Shown: positions 23,501 through 33,500 of the stretch, piece by piece | Layout: the number at the start of each line of letters is the position of its first letter | How positions within the stretch are numbered: the first letter of the stretch is position 1 | Origin: Pleodorina starrii | Taxonomy: Eukaryota > Chlorophyta > Chlorophyceae > Chlamydomonadales > Volvocaceae | Direction of reading: 5' to 3' | Length of the DNA stretch: 64,000 bases | Assembly (NCBI GenBank): GCA_030267565.1 | Contig: BRXU01000003.1 | Span: 3,738,001-3,802,000 of the forward strand | The notes under the pieces: generated by a model | The model's input: the letters and a program-made list of their open reading frames with translations, nothing else | Told to the model about the DNA's origin: nothing | Databases searched by the model: none | Made by a program: the position numbers and the translations under genes

Positions 23501-26500
23501 TGACGTGTGTGGCAGGGGGCTGCTGCTGCCCACGCAGCTGTTGGGACCTTTCCGGGAACTCAAGACGTGAGACACCGCCGCCGCCGCGCACATCGCTGCC
23601 GCTGCTGCCAGCCTGCCACTGCTGCTGACGCTGGCGTTGCTGCCATCCTCGCTGCTGCCGCCGTTACCGCCGCTAGCACTACAGCTGCCAGATCGGTGCT
23701 CCCGCCGTCGACCCACCCACCTGCACCCGGGGTACTGTGGCTGCGGAGGGCAGCAAGTCGAACTTGTTGGCGGCCACCATGAGCTTCCACTTGAGCTCCT
23801 CGGGGGCCTCATCGCCGGTACCCGGGGGCAGCAGCGCCCTGGAAAGGGTTGTTGGAGGGTGTTGGGGTGTTGGGTTGTTGGGTGAGGGGGTGTTGGGGTG
23901 GGGGGTGGGCTAAAGCAGGACAGGCGGGACATGCGGGAAGAGGAGAGCTGCGTGTTATTGGGTTTGGGCTGTCGTACTGCACGCATCCATCCTGGGGTGA
24001 TGAGTGCAGCATGGCAGAAAGGAGCGGCGCCGGCGCAGGGGCGGTGCGTGTGCGTGTGTGTGCTCCATCTAGCCGGCACTGCCCCCAGCCCCCAAAACAG
24101 ACAAGCGGGAAGGAGGCCCGGCCATCCGCGCCGCTGACCAGCATCCCTCCGCCCACCCGACCAGCGAAACTCTCGCCGGCCCCGGTCCGGCCCGGCCCAG
24201 CCAGGTCCTCACGCCCGCACACGCACACGTCCACTCAGCACGCACTCTCTCACCTTATGGCCTGGCGCGGCAGCGAGCCGTCGAAGTCCCACATGTCCAC
24301 CACCACCAGCACCACAGCCTTGCGGTCCTTCTGCAGGTAGATCTTGCGACCCACCTGGAGGGGCAGTGAGGGGGGGTATCCACGTATAGGCCGGAGCCCG
24401 TGAACGGTAACGTAACAAAAGAATTCCGTCTCATCTGCAAAAGAACAGCGAGGTAAGCTTGCAAAACAGCAGAGGACGTTATATACAAACCGAGAAGGTG
24501 TAGCAAGTACGAGCGGAGCCGCCGCGGTGTCGAGGTGCGACGAAGACGAGGCGAGGCTGGTGGAGAAGTGTAGGGAAGTCAGTGCGGGGGGGGGGATGGC
24601 AGCGCAGGGCGGAGCAGGACAGGGCAACTATCAGACGCCCTGGATCAGCCCATCCAACGGCGTATTCCCTTCTGACTGCGTAAATCCCTCATCAACCAAT
24701 TAAGCAACCAACCAGCCAACCAACCCCATACAAACAACTCCAACAACGGTTGCCACCACCTCGTGCCGCCTGCGCCCCCTTCCGCCTTCCCCCTTCCCCC
24801 GCACCTTCTTGCCGAGGTCGAACGAGGGCAGTGCGGCCTCCCCGACATAGGACTTGAGTTTCCTGGACCACTCAAACCAAGAAAGGAACACGCACAGGGC
24901 AGGGAGGGATTGCTTCTCACTTGCCGCGCGACCGGAAGTGCCGCAACGCCTTGAGCCGCAAGAGCGTTCTGGGCCTGCTGCATCGAGCCCCCGGGGTCCT
25001 TGCGAAAAGGCGGCATTCCGCCTTTGCAAGAGCACGTCGCCCTGCTCCTCAACACCGCAAAAACCGTCCGCCCCCGACCCATCGCTGCGGTGCGTCATCT
25101 TCATTACGCCAGCCCTCCCCTCCCATCCGTCAACCGAGTGGCCCCGCGTCGAGGGCCCGACCTCGTGCAGGTCAGGCGCGCCGCAGACGTGTGGTGGCCG
25201 AACCACAGCATGGTGGCGCCACAGCACCGGCCGAACCCATCTTCCCGCAAAGACCACCCTTCCGCCCCCGAGGCGTAGGCGAGCAGAGCAGCAATTTCCC
25301 CGCCTGAGCGCGGCTCCGGTGCATGAATGTGCACACTGCCAGGCTCGCTGTGTTTAGGGACCCTGCGGGCCTCCCCCGCTGCGCACACCCCCGAGCAGAG
25401 GCTGCTGGACTCACCCCGAGTGCGTGAGCCAGTAGCAGCGCTGGCACAGCACGTCCGGCTCGTCGCCGCTCAGCCGCCCCACGTCCTCGAACTCCACCTG
25501 TAGGGCAGACCAACTCAACTCAACTCGCACCGAAGGCTGCCGTCCGCCCGCCCGCAGGGCATACAAACGGCAAGCCGCGCGGAGGGCGCTCGGAGGCAAC
25601 GCAGCGGCAGCCTGCGAGTGAACATCGCCGGGTCTACGCGGGACTGCGGTGCCTGGCAGCTGCCCCCAGTTTTCTCCGACCCCACGCAGTCCCCCTCGTG
25701 TTCCTCCGCCATCCCTCCCCGGCCCTCCCGCTGCCCCAATCCCCGCCCTCCCTCCGACCCCCTCTGCCCTCCAACCCAACCCCCTCCCAGATCCCCGGCT
25801 CCCACCCTACCACCGGTGCCTCGTCGGCCTCTCCCTCAGCCGCCGGTGCGGCCACCGCGGGCGACTCCTCCTTTGGCTCCAGCAAGCGAGCCGGAACCGT
25901 GAAGAACCTGCGGTACAGCGGTACAGCGGTACAGCAGAATAACGGTTTCAGGAAATTGTTGGCGCGCGCGTGCCTCCTAGGCGGCTTGCGTAATCCACTG
26001 GGATTGCCCGCATATGGACCCACAGGTTTCCCACTGCCAATTTCTCTCTTGCTGTTCTTGATAGTTCTCTCCCCAGTAGACTTGTTGCAGATCCATACGG
26101 TAAGTGGCCAATCTGCCATCAGTGGTGACCACATTGTCAAACCTCAAGGGGTTCTCTCCGTCAGCTCGCCAACCCACACGCGCCTGCCGCCGAGCTCTCA
26201 CCCCGGTGCCCGCTCATCCTGGCGCTGCAGCTTCATGCCGCAGCCGCAGCAGTGGGTCGGCAGCTTGACGCCCATCGCGCGAAGCGCCTCGTCGCTGAGG
26301 AGGTTGGCGGCGGCGAGGTCCGAAGCGCTGGGGGCGGCGGCGGCAGGAGCGGTGGCCTCCGAGCCGGCGCCAGTGCCGACGGGCCGCCGGCCGCGGCCGG
26401 CGCGAGCAGTGCTGCTGGAGACGGAGGCAACCGGCTCTGATTCTGCGGTTGCTGCGGACTCTGCGGTTGTTGATGACGCCGCGTGGGCAGGTTTCTTAGA

Positions 26501-26677
26501 GGAGAAGTGCCGCTGCGTGAGCGCTGTCGGCTGTAAGGCTGGGGCCAGCGGGAGGAGGACGTGGCGGTATGCGCAAGGAGTCGCGCTGAAGAGGGGCCAT
26601 GCAGTCTGGCGCGGCGCCGAGCTGCAGCTTGTGCTCCGGAGCGAGCGAGCGCAGCGCATGTCGCCGACGGGTAGCAT
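20546..26677 (-). CDS. NOA1: NOA1/RIF1/YqeH circularly permuted GTPase, organelle-targeted
   Basis: Twelve exons: 26677..26202, 25907..25811, 25497..25415, 24862..24805, 24354..24254, 23838..23721, 23311..23210, 22601..22487, 22034..21985, 21823..21719, 21417..21246, 20892..20546; 607 residues, phases all close. Order of motifs is that of a circularly permuted GTPase: zinc-finger cysteines (THCCGCGM near 146; VLCQRCYWL near 212), then G4 NKFDLL (~295), G5 SAAKG (~334), G1 GAQNAGKSS (~360), G2 PGTTLG (~393), G3 DTPG (~413), then the C-terminal RNA-binding-like domain. The first ~65 residues are basic and Ser/Ala-rich, fitting a plastid or mitochondrial transit peptide. Relatives (YqeH, plant RIF1/NOA1, BPG2) help assemble the small ribosomal subunit in bacteria and organelles. 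The upstream in-frame Met at 26953 would add 92 residues; 26677 was preferred because sequence above it looks like promoter. Plastid versus mitochondrion cannot be decided from sequence. Confidence 0.92.
22376..22406. repeat. CAG trinucleotide run in a NOA1 intron
   Basis: About ten AGC/CAG repeats in the intron between NOA1 exons 22601..22487 and 22034..21985. Intronic, so not translated in the model. Confidence 0.85.
24369..24408. repeat. Short interspersed repeat, copy 1 (NOA1 intron)
   Basis: The string ggggtatccacgtata followed by ggccggagcccgtgaacgg recurs at 35047-35090 in an intron of the TBC gene, with only a small insertion between the halves. Two unlinked introns sharing ~40 bases points to a dispersed repeat family. 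Confidence 0.6.
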
Positions 26678-27598
26678 GACGGGTGCGCGACCGGCGACGG
26701 CCGAGGTGAGGCGAGCTTCGCAGGCAGAGGAGGCTATTTTTCGACGGGCAAAAATCGTGAAGTATGCCTCGATTGCTGCAAATCGCTCGCCGCTGGCAAG
26801 GGCAAGACTCGACAACCCAAAATCGTGGTGGCGGCCAGCAAATGACCTATAATGGAAATACGAAGCCGAACAGCGCAGAACCTTGCACTGTGAAATATAA
26901 TTGAATTGCCTTGTAAGCAGGAGCCTAGGAAGTCGTGTCGGTGTGCAATGCATGAAGGCACAGTTCAGTAAAAACGTTCATCCAAAGTTTCGCAGGCAAG
27001 AAGCCTCTGCACTTGTCAGTGTTTGGTTATACTGAAGACACGCTATCTCGCGCCGTGCGATCCAGGATCCTGCAGTTTCTGTTATGTCGGTTGGCCCGTG
27101 CAGCAATCCGGGGTGATGGGTGCCTGGTGTCACGTCCTGTGTCACGTAATCGTCCTCCCAACACTAAAGCTTTTTCCTGGATTGGTCGTGCTCAGTTACC
27201 GGTAATGCATGCACCGTCTGGCATCGCGGATACCATGGCGCCATGGCTTGAGGGCATGTGAACTGATGTGGGTAAAGCGGCTGCTGGGCAAGGTGACATG
27301 ATGCAGGGATCGCGCTCAGCCGCGCTGTTCATTAGGTGCGTGTGCCCTCATGTGCTAAACCGTACAATTGGCACAGCTGACAGGCCGCCCTGCGTGTTCG
27401 CGAGGAGCAATGCGCGCGAGCGCGCCGTTGGTGTGCTACATGCGTCGGGGGCCTTGCATGACTGCGCCGTGACCCTGGGTCCCTGGCTCCGGCCTGCTCC
27501 GGTGATGTGCTGCAGCAGCCTGCCTGCCTGCTGTCTGTGGGCCATTGCCATGTCGGTCAACAGGAAGGTCTGTAAGAGTGTAAGCGACGCAAGGGATG
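26678..27598. other. NOA1 upstream region and spacer, no gene seen
   Basis: 26678-26960 is AT-richer and presumably carries the NOA1 promoter. 26961-27598 shows no supported coding exon; small frames (27013-27261, 27268-27735) resemble nothing recognised. Confidence 0.45.
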
Positions 27599-28097
27599 CC
27601 ACATGTCTCTGGCCCACCCGCTATGGGTCCCGGCTGACTGACGTCCGTACTATCCGTACTGCACACCAATCGTCATTTCTGCTACCGAACGCAACAATTT
27701 GCACAATTACAATTGTTCCAAACGTAGGATCATGAGGTCAATTGTATGATGGCGTCCTTCAGCGGCGCGTCGACTTCTCAAAGCTCGTAATATGGTGGCA
27801 AGATACGCGCTGCAGTGCGGTTCCGGATGAACGGAATAAAACATATAAATGAGCGCAGAAGCCCCTTCGGGGCGTTCTTGCGTGGACATATCACTACTCC
27901 AGCCCTAGTGCAAAAAGCTAGCGTCGAAAGCCCAACGCCCAAAATAGAGCTTCTTTAGCTAGCCAGAAGAATATTTATCACCAGACATGGAACATTTCCC
28001 AAAGGCCGTCGCAGCCTGCTTTCACTCGCGTGGCGCAAAGTGCCCAGGATTTGCTGCGGGACCAGGAGCTACGAAACTCTACGAAGGTGCTGAACGT
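27599..28097 (+). repeat. Direct repeat of ~490 bp, copy 1
   Basis: Starts ccacatgtctctggccc and ends gtgctgaacgt. It matches 29765-30248 in the same orientation along its whole length, with scattered substitutions and a 10-base insertion (actctacgaa) near its end. The two copies flank a large palindrome. LTR-like in size and placement, but no primer-binding site, integrase or protease was seen. Confidence 0.85.
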
Positions 28098-28614
28098 CGA
28101 TAAGCAGTGGCTAAGCGCGTTAAGTTCGACTCCAGCGACCCACATTAGTACCAGGCAGCACAAGCCCGCTGTTAACGGCAAAATAACGCAATCTACCGAC
28201 GTCAATGCTCAGTCTGGGCCACTGCCCGTGTGCGGCAGCCGGTCCTGCGCCGGTGCGCTGTTGCGTCGGCCGAAATTGCCGCCACCCCCGCCGTGGCCAC
28301 CGCTGCCACCGCCGCCGTGCTGGCGGAAGGGGGCGCCTCCACCACCGCCGCCGCCCTGTTGGCGAAACTGCGGCGAGTTGCTGCAGTAAGGAGCGAAGCG
28401 CTGGTACGACGACGGGCCGGGGCCGGAGGTGCTCGAGGGCCGGTAGGGGCCGGTGCTCCAGGCTCGTGGTCCGCTGCTGCATCACCATCGCCGCGTCGTC
28501 CGCCGCCGCCTTGTTCTTCTGGAGGAAGTCTTCTTGCGTCTGGCCGACCTTGGACAGTGCGTAATTCTGGTAGGCTGCGGAGAACTGCGACACCCCCGGG
28601 ATGGATTTTGCGGC
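28086..28614. repeat. Left arm of a ~1.1-kb palindrome
   Basis: About 529 bases that reappear inverted at 28682-29209; only 67 bases (28615-28681) separate the arms. Ends are ggtgctgaacgtcg (outer) and gattttgcggc (inner). Read on the minus strand the arm encodes a peptide with AYQNYALSKVGQTQEDFLQK and a Gly-rich tail ending LPHTGSGPD, but with a frame break between them. Confidence 0.88.
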
Positions 28615-28876
28615 ACAACAAGTTGACATGGCCCTATGCCATGGCATGAACACGGGTTTCCGCGGATACCGGTACGCTGCAGCCGCAAAACCCACCCCTG
28701 AGGCGTTTCAGTTCGCCACGGCCTACCAGAATTACGCACTGTCCAAGGTCGGCCGGACGCAAGAAGACTTCCTCCAAGAGAACAAGGCGGCGGCGAACGA
28801 CGCGGCAATGGTGATGCAGCAGCGGACCACGAGCCTGGAGCACCGGCCCTCGAGCAGCTCCGGCCCTGGCCCGTAG
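28601..28876 (+). pseudogene. Gag-like or unknown ORF spanning the palindrome loop and right arm
   Basis: 91 codons from the loop into the right arm; contains AYQNYALSKVGRTQEDFLQE and AAMVMQQRTTSLEHRP, the same peptide as in the left arm on the other strand. A TAG at 28874 interrupts what continues open to 29081 as a Gly/His-rich tail (QFRQQGGGGGGG...) ending LPHTGSGTD. Conservation of the peptide in both arms suggests it once was coding. The Gly-rich tail could be a nucleic-acid-binding tail of a retroelement Gag, but no zinc knuckle or protease is visible, so the family is open. Confidence 0.4.
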
Positions 28877-29209
28877 TCATACCAGCACCAGCGCTTCGCT
28901 CCTTACTGCAGCCACTCGCCGCAGTTTCGCCAACAGGGCGGCGGCGGTGGGGGGGGCGCCCCCTTCCGCCACCACGGCGGCGGTGGCAGCGGTGGCCACG
29001 GCGGGGTTGGCGGCAATTTCGGCCGACGCAACAGCGCACCGGCGCAGGACCGGCTGCCGCACACGGGCAGTGGCACAGACTGAGCATTGACGTCGGTAGA
29101 TTGCGTGATTCTGCCGTTTTAAACAGCGGGCTTGTGCTGCCTGGTACAAATGTGGGTCGCTGGAGTCGAACTTAACGCGCTTAGCCACTGCTTAGCGACG
29201 TTCAGCACC
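28682..29209. repeat. Right arm of the ~1.1-kb palindrome
   Basis: Reverse complement of 28086-28614 with scattered differences (for example tctgtgccactg versus tctgggccactg next to the conserved caatgctcag). Arm lengths are equal within one base. Confidence 0.88.
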
Positions 29210-29764
29210 TACGATCCGGCCTCTTTCCAGCGCTACGTCCGGCCCACACCAGACCAGGCAGCGTGCATCGGTGCCACCCTGAGCACCCGCCCACACGCCG
29301 GTGGACCCTTCGTTCTGGACTTGTCGGCGCCCCGTGCACCCGACAGCGCCTGACGGAGCGGTTCGGAACCCACGGCACGGCAGCCTCGACCACGATTGTA
29401 ACCACCGCCTGACTCACCGCCACTGCCCCGACCCGCGCCCCGATGGCATATGGCACCCTGGCAGGCCAGATACCAAACGAACTGGTCAGAGGAGAAACCC
29501 TACCGCACGTACCTGCTCAAGGTCCGCAGGTCTCTAGCTAGATCTAAGGAGAACCTGCCGTGTCCATGTGAAGTCGTGCGTGCCGCGTCTAAGCAACCTC
29601 AGCACCGAACGCCATGCCACCTCTGTCCGCCCTGCCCTGCCCTGCAGTCAGTCGCCTCACGTCGGCTCGTTCTGGCCGCCCAGGGCCCTAGTCGGCCCCG
29701 GCACTCCCAGCATTGCGTGGCGCGGACAGGAGGTCGTGATAGGTGAGTGGCAAAGAAAGGGATT
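29210..29764. other. Spacer between the palindrome and the second direct repeat
   Basis: Unique within the window. Open frames read DPASFQRYVRPTPDQ and YQTNWSEEKPYRTYLL, which look protein-like but match no family I recognise; probably decayed mobile-element sequence. Confidence 0.35.
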
Positions 29765-30248
29765 CCACATGTCTCTGGCCCACCCGCGATGGGTCCCGTT
29801 GACGTCCGTACAATCCGTACTGCACACCAATCGTCATTTCTGCTACCGAACGCAACATTTTGCACAATCGCAATTGTCCCAAACGTAGAATTATCAAGTC
29901 AATTGTATGATGGCGTCCTTCAGCGGCGCGTCGACTTCTCATAGCTCGACGTAATATGGTGGCAAGATACGCGCTGCAGTGCGGTTCCGGATGAACGGAA
30001 TAAAACATTTATTTGAGCGCAGAAGCCCCTTCGGGGCGTTCTTGCATCGACATATCACTACCTCCAGCCCTAGTGCAAAAAGCTAGCGTCGAAAGCCCAA
30101 CGCCCAAAATAGAGCTTCTTTAGCTAGCCAGAAGAATATTTATCACCGCACATGGAACATTTCTCAAAGGCCATCGCTGCTTTCACTCGCGTGGCGCAAA
30201 GTGCCCAGGAGTTGCTGCGGGACCAGGAGCTACGAAGGTGCTGAACGT
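29765..30248 (+). repeat. Direct repeat of ~490 bp, copy 2
   Basis: Same orientation as 27599-28097; ends at gtgctgaacgt before unique sequence at 30249, exactly where copy 1 runs into the palindrome. Confidence 0.85.
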
Positions 30249-30530
30249 TTATAATACCGTCCTGCGCCGTAATTGTGCGTCCTGAATTGTCTTACCCTTT
30301 CGGGGCGTACCGGACTTCACTTCCGCAGCAAGGGCATCCAGACTGTAATATCGGGAGCGCAGACTCGGCTGCAAGGGATACAAAATGGTAAGCAGGGTAT
30401 GGCTTTGAGTTTCGTGAATCCCTTCAGCTCGGGCTGTGAACTGCACCTGCTTGCACCTGCCGGACGGCCGGCAGCAAGCCCGACCCTGCTCAGCGCCACC
30501 CCGCGCACTGTTTTGACCTCCGCCTCATCC

Positions 30531-33500
30531 ATGCTCCCGGCGGCCATCAAGCCTCTCAACCCTACAACCCTGAGTCCAGAAGATCATTCCGTAATGCAAG
30601 TTTTGGTGCTTTCGTGTGCGCCTTCCTCGCCTGCTCCCCGTGATTGCCTCGTTCAGGCATCGCCCAGCGCGCCGGGCGTCTGCAGGAGAGGCTGCTTGAG
30701 AATCGAAGGCAGCTTCAGGTACAGCCTGTCGCCGTACGACGCTCGGATACCCTGGCCTGGCCCTACCTTGACGCGGGCAGCTGTACGCCGCATCCCTGCA
30801 CCCTTCTCCCAACCTCTGCCACCTCACCTTATCCCTGCCGCCGGCGGCCCCTGCCCTGTCCCGCCCCATCCCATCCCGTCCTGCCCTGCACCCCCACCTC
30901 ATTTTTATATGAAGGAGCATATCACTCCCTGACCCCCACCTGTGTCCCCCGCGTGGTCCGCTCAGACGCTGCTCCAGAACCTGGAGGAGCGCTTCAATGC
31001 CTCACAGCGCGCCTGGCAGCTGCAGGCCCGCCGGCGGGACCGGGTGGATGTGCAGTTCGGGCGGCAGGTCATCGAGAACACACCGCAGGTGGGATCGCCG
31101 CGGGGGAGGGGGGTTCCTTTTCCTGCAGGGACCCGCGTGTGGTTCGCATACATGAGCACCCAGCGCGGTGGCGCGACGGGAGAAGCACGGGGCGTGTCGA
31201 CTCGCCGGGGTGCTGGGTCGCCTCGTCCGACTGGCGCCTGCCATCGGATGGTTGTAAGCTCTAAGTTTTGTAACCCCAACCCGGCCCGCGCAGGAGGTCA
31301 GAGCCCGCCTGTGGTACGTGCTGCTGGAGAACCCACACCTGGCGGCGCCGCTCAAGGTAAGGTACCCTGAGGGCTCCCCGCGCCTAGCAGCACATGTGAC
31401 GCACGGATCGTACCGGTGTAAAGGCCTGCGTTGCACCAATCGCGCAAACCGCCAAGCCAGCTTGGCTGCGCCCAGCAACAGCGGCGCGCGTCCAGCTGTC
31501 ACACACATCCTGGCACGTAGGGGTTTTATTAATATGTAATCAGGCTCACTGGTGACTTGGCAGGATGTCACCTCAGTGGTGGTGCCACACTTCTTAGGCT
31601 GTACTGCCGTCAAGTCAGCTCTCTGCTGTCTTGGCGCATTACGTCTGCAGCTCACAGCTTCATGTTGATGCCATAAGTCCACCGCATTGCCGAGGGACCC
31701 GAGGGACAGACAGTCGCCCGGTCGCACGGCGCCTTGCGTCGCGCCCGTCATACGCCGTTCGCGCCCGGTTGCGGTTGCCCACTCCACTCATCCTCCCCTC
31801 ATCCGTCATTCCCTCCTGTCCGACCCGTCCTGGGTGTCCACCCGCCGCCCAGTGCGAAAACCCGGGCGCCGCGCTGAACCCGCTGATGGACGATGACGAC
31901 GACGTCGACGATGAGGGGCTGATGGAAGGCCGCGGCCTGAGCCCGACCCGTGGGTCAATCAGTGGCCGCGAGGTGGCGGGCGCGGCCGCGGTCGTCAGCG
32001 CAGCCAGTATCAGCAGCAGCGCCAGCAGCAGGTTCGCATCGGCCGCAGCGGCGGCACTGGGCTTAACCCGATCGGCCGGCGGGGTCGGCGGTGGGGGCGG
32101 TGGTGAAGGCAGCATAAGCAACAGCCCCAGGTGGGTTGGGTGGGTGCGGTTGGGCTTACCTTCGGCTTTCCAAGCGCCAGGAGGGGCCGTTACAGTGTAC
32201 CGGTAACGTGCCGGGGAGGACGGCGGCAGGAACTAACCTCCTTCATGGGTTGGGCCTTTCACCTGGATGCCCCATGTCCCAACTGCCCCAACACAAGCCC
32301 TGCCCGTTCGTGGTCTCCCTCCGTTTCACCGCTGCGGTCCCACCTTTACTTCCCCTTCCGCAGCGCGGCCTCACTGGCCACCCAATCCCGGCGCGATCGC
32401 AGCGTCTCTGGCAGGTCAGCAGTCGCCGCCGGTGCCGCCCCAGAGCACCAACCCCTGGAGGCCGGGCCGCAGCTTGCTCCTCAGAAAGGCCAGCAGGGCC
32501 AGCAGCAGGGGCAACAGAACCCGGTGCAAGCCCGGACGCAGTCAGGCAGCGCCGCCTCTGTGATGATGGCTGCCTCGCAGATGGGCAGGACGTCAAGAGC
32601 AGGTAGGCTGGGCGGCGAATGGCGATGTGGGTCGGGCGCCGGGTTTGGGTGTTGTGAGGTTTGGCCTGGCGCGAGCAGGCGCGGGTTGAGGAATGGCGGG
32701 TCCGATAAGGGGCATTGGAGGAGGGGCAGCGAGTCGTGGCCGGAAGGCGCTGGGTGGTGGGAGGGGAGGGAGGGAGGGAGGAGGCAACGCGTCAGTGCAC
32801 ACACAGCTCCCCTCTCTTAACGCGTTGTCACACGCGCTATGCGGTCCACTCGCTATGCGGTCCACTCGCTATGCTATGCGGTCCAACTGGAAGGCGGCTT
32901 TTGCCTGATGGCATTTTCACACTCGCCCTCTCCTTCACCCTTCCGCACGACGACGACCAGGCCTGTCCGGTGCAGGGGCCGCCACGGCAGCGGCGTCGGC
33001 AGCTGCCGCCGAGGGGGCCTCCGCCGCCGCCGCCGTGACAGCGGATGGCGTCAACGACTCGATGGACGGCTGGGAGCTGGTCAGCGGGGTGTTGGGCACC
33101 ACGGACCCGTCAGGGCTGCCCGGCTCGGGGGCCTCGGCGTCGGGGCCGGGCGGGGCGCCGCCGCCAGAGGCCATTCGGATCATCTTGGAGCGGCTGGAGG
33201 CGCTGGGTAGGGCGGGGCGCGGGGTTGGATGAAGGGAGAGAGTGCACGCGGGCAGGGTGTGTAGGGTCTGGGCACGCGTGGGGTTTGAGGTAAGCAGGGG
33301 AATCCCTGACGGCGTGGGAGGGGAGGCCTCTGGCGTGTGTTATCGACTGGGCCACAAAGCAAGCGGGCCTGGCGGGCCGCGCAGCGTCAGTGTCGACGGT
33401 ATTCGTGAGCACTAAAGGTGGTGGTGTGTGGCTGCGGTGTCCGCTCAGGGTCTCACTCGCCATGCACCGCTGCAGCACCGCCGCGATGAGCCGCCTGCCG

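Noticed and set aside
28110..28135. tRNA gene at the palindrome end (gttcgactcc)
   Set aside because: Box A and box B-like sequences are only ~14 bases apart and no anticodon arm fits; kept only as a low-interest observation.
27599..30248. Complete LTR retrotransposon
   Set aside because: Repeats are LTR-sized, but the interior is a palindrome with no protease, reverse transcriptase or integrase, and no primer-binding site was seen.
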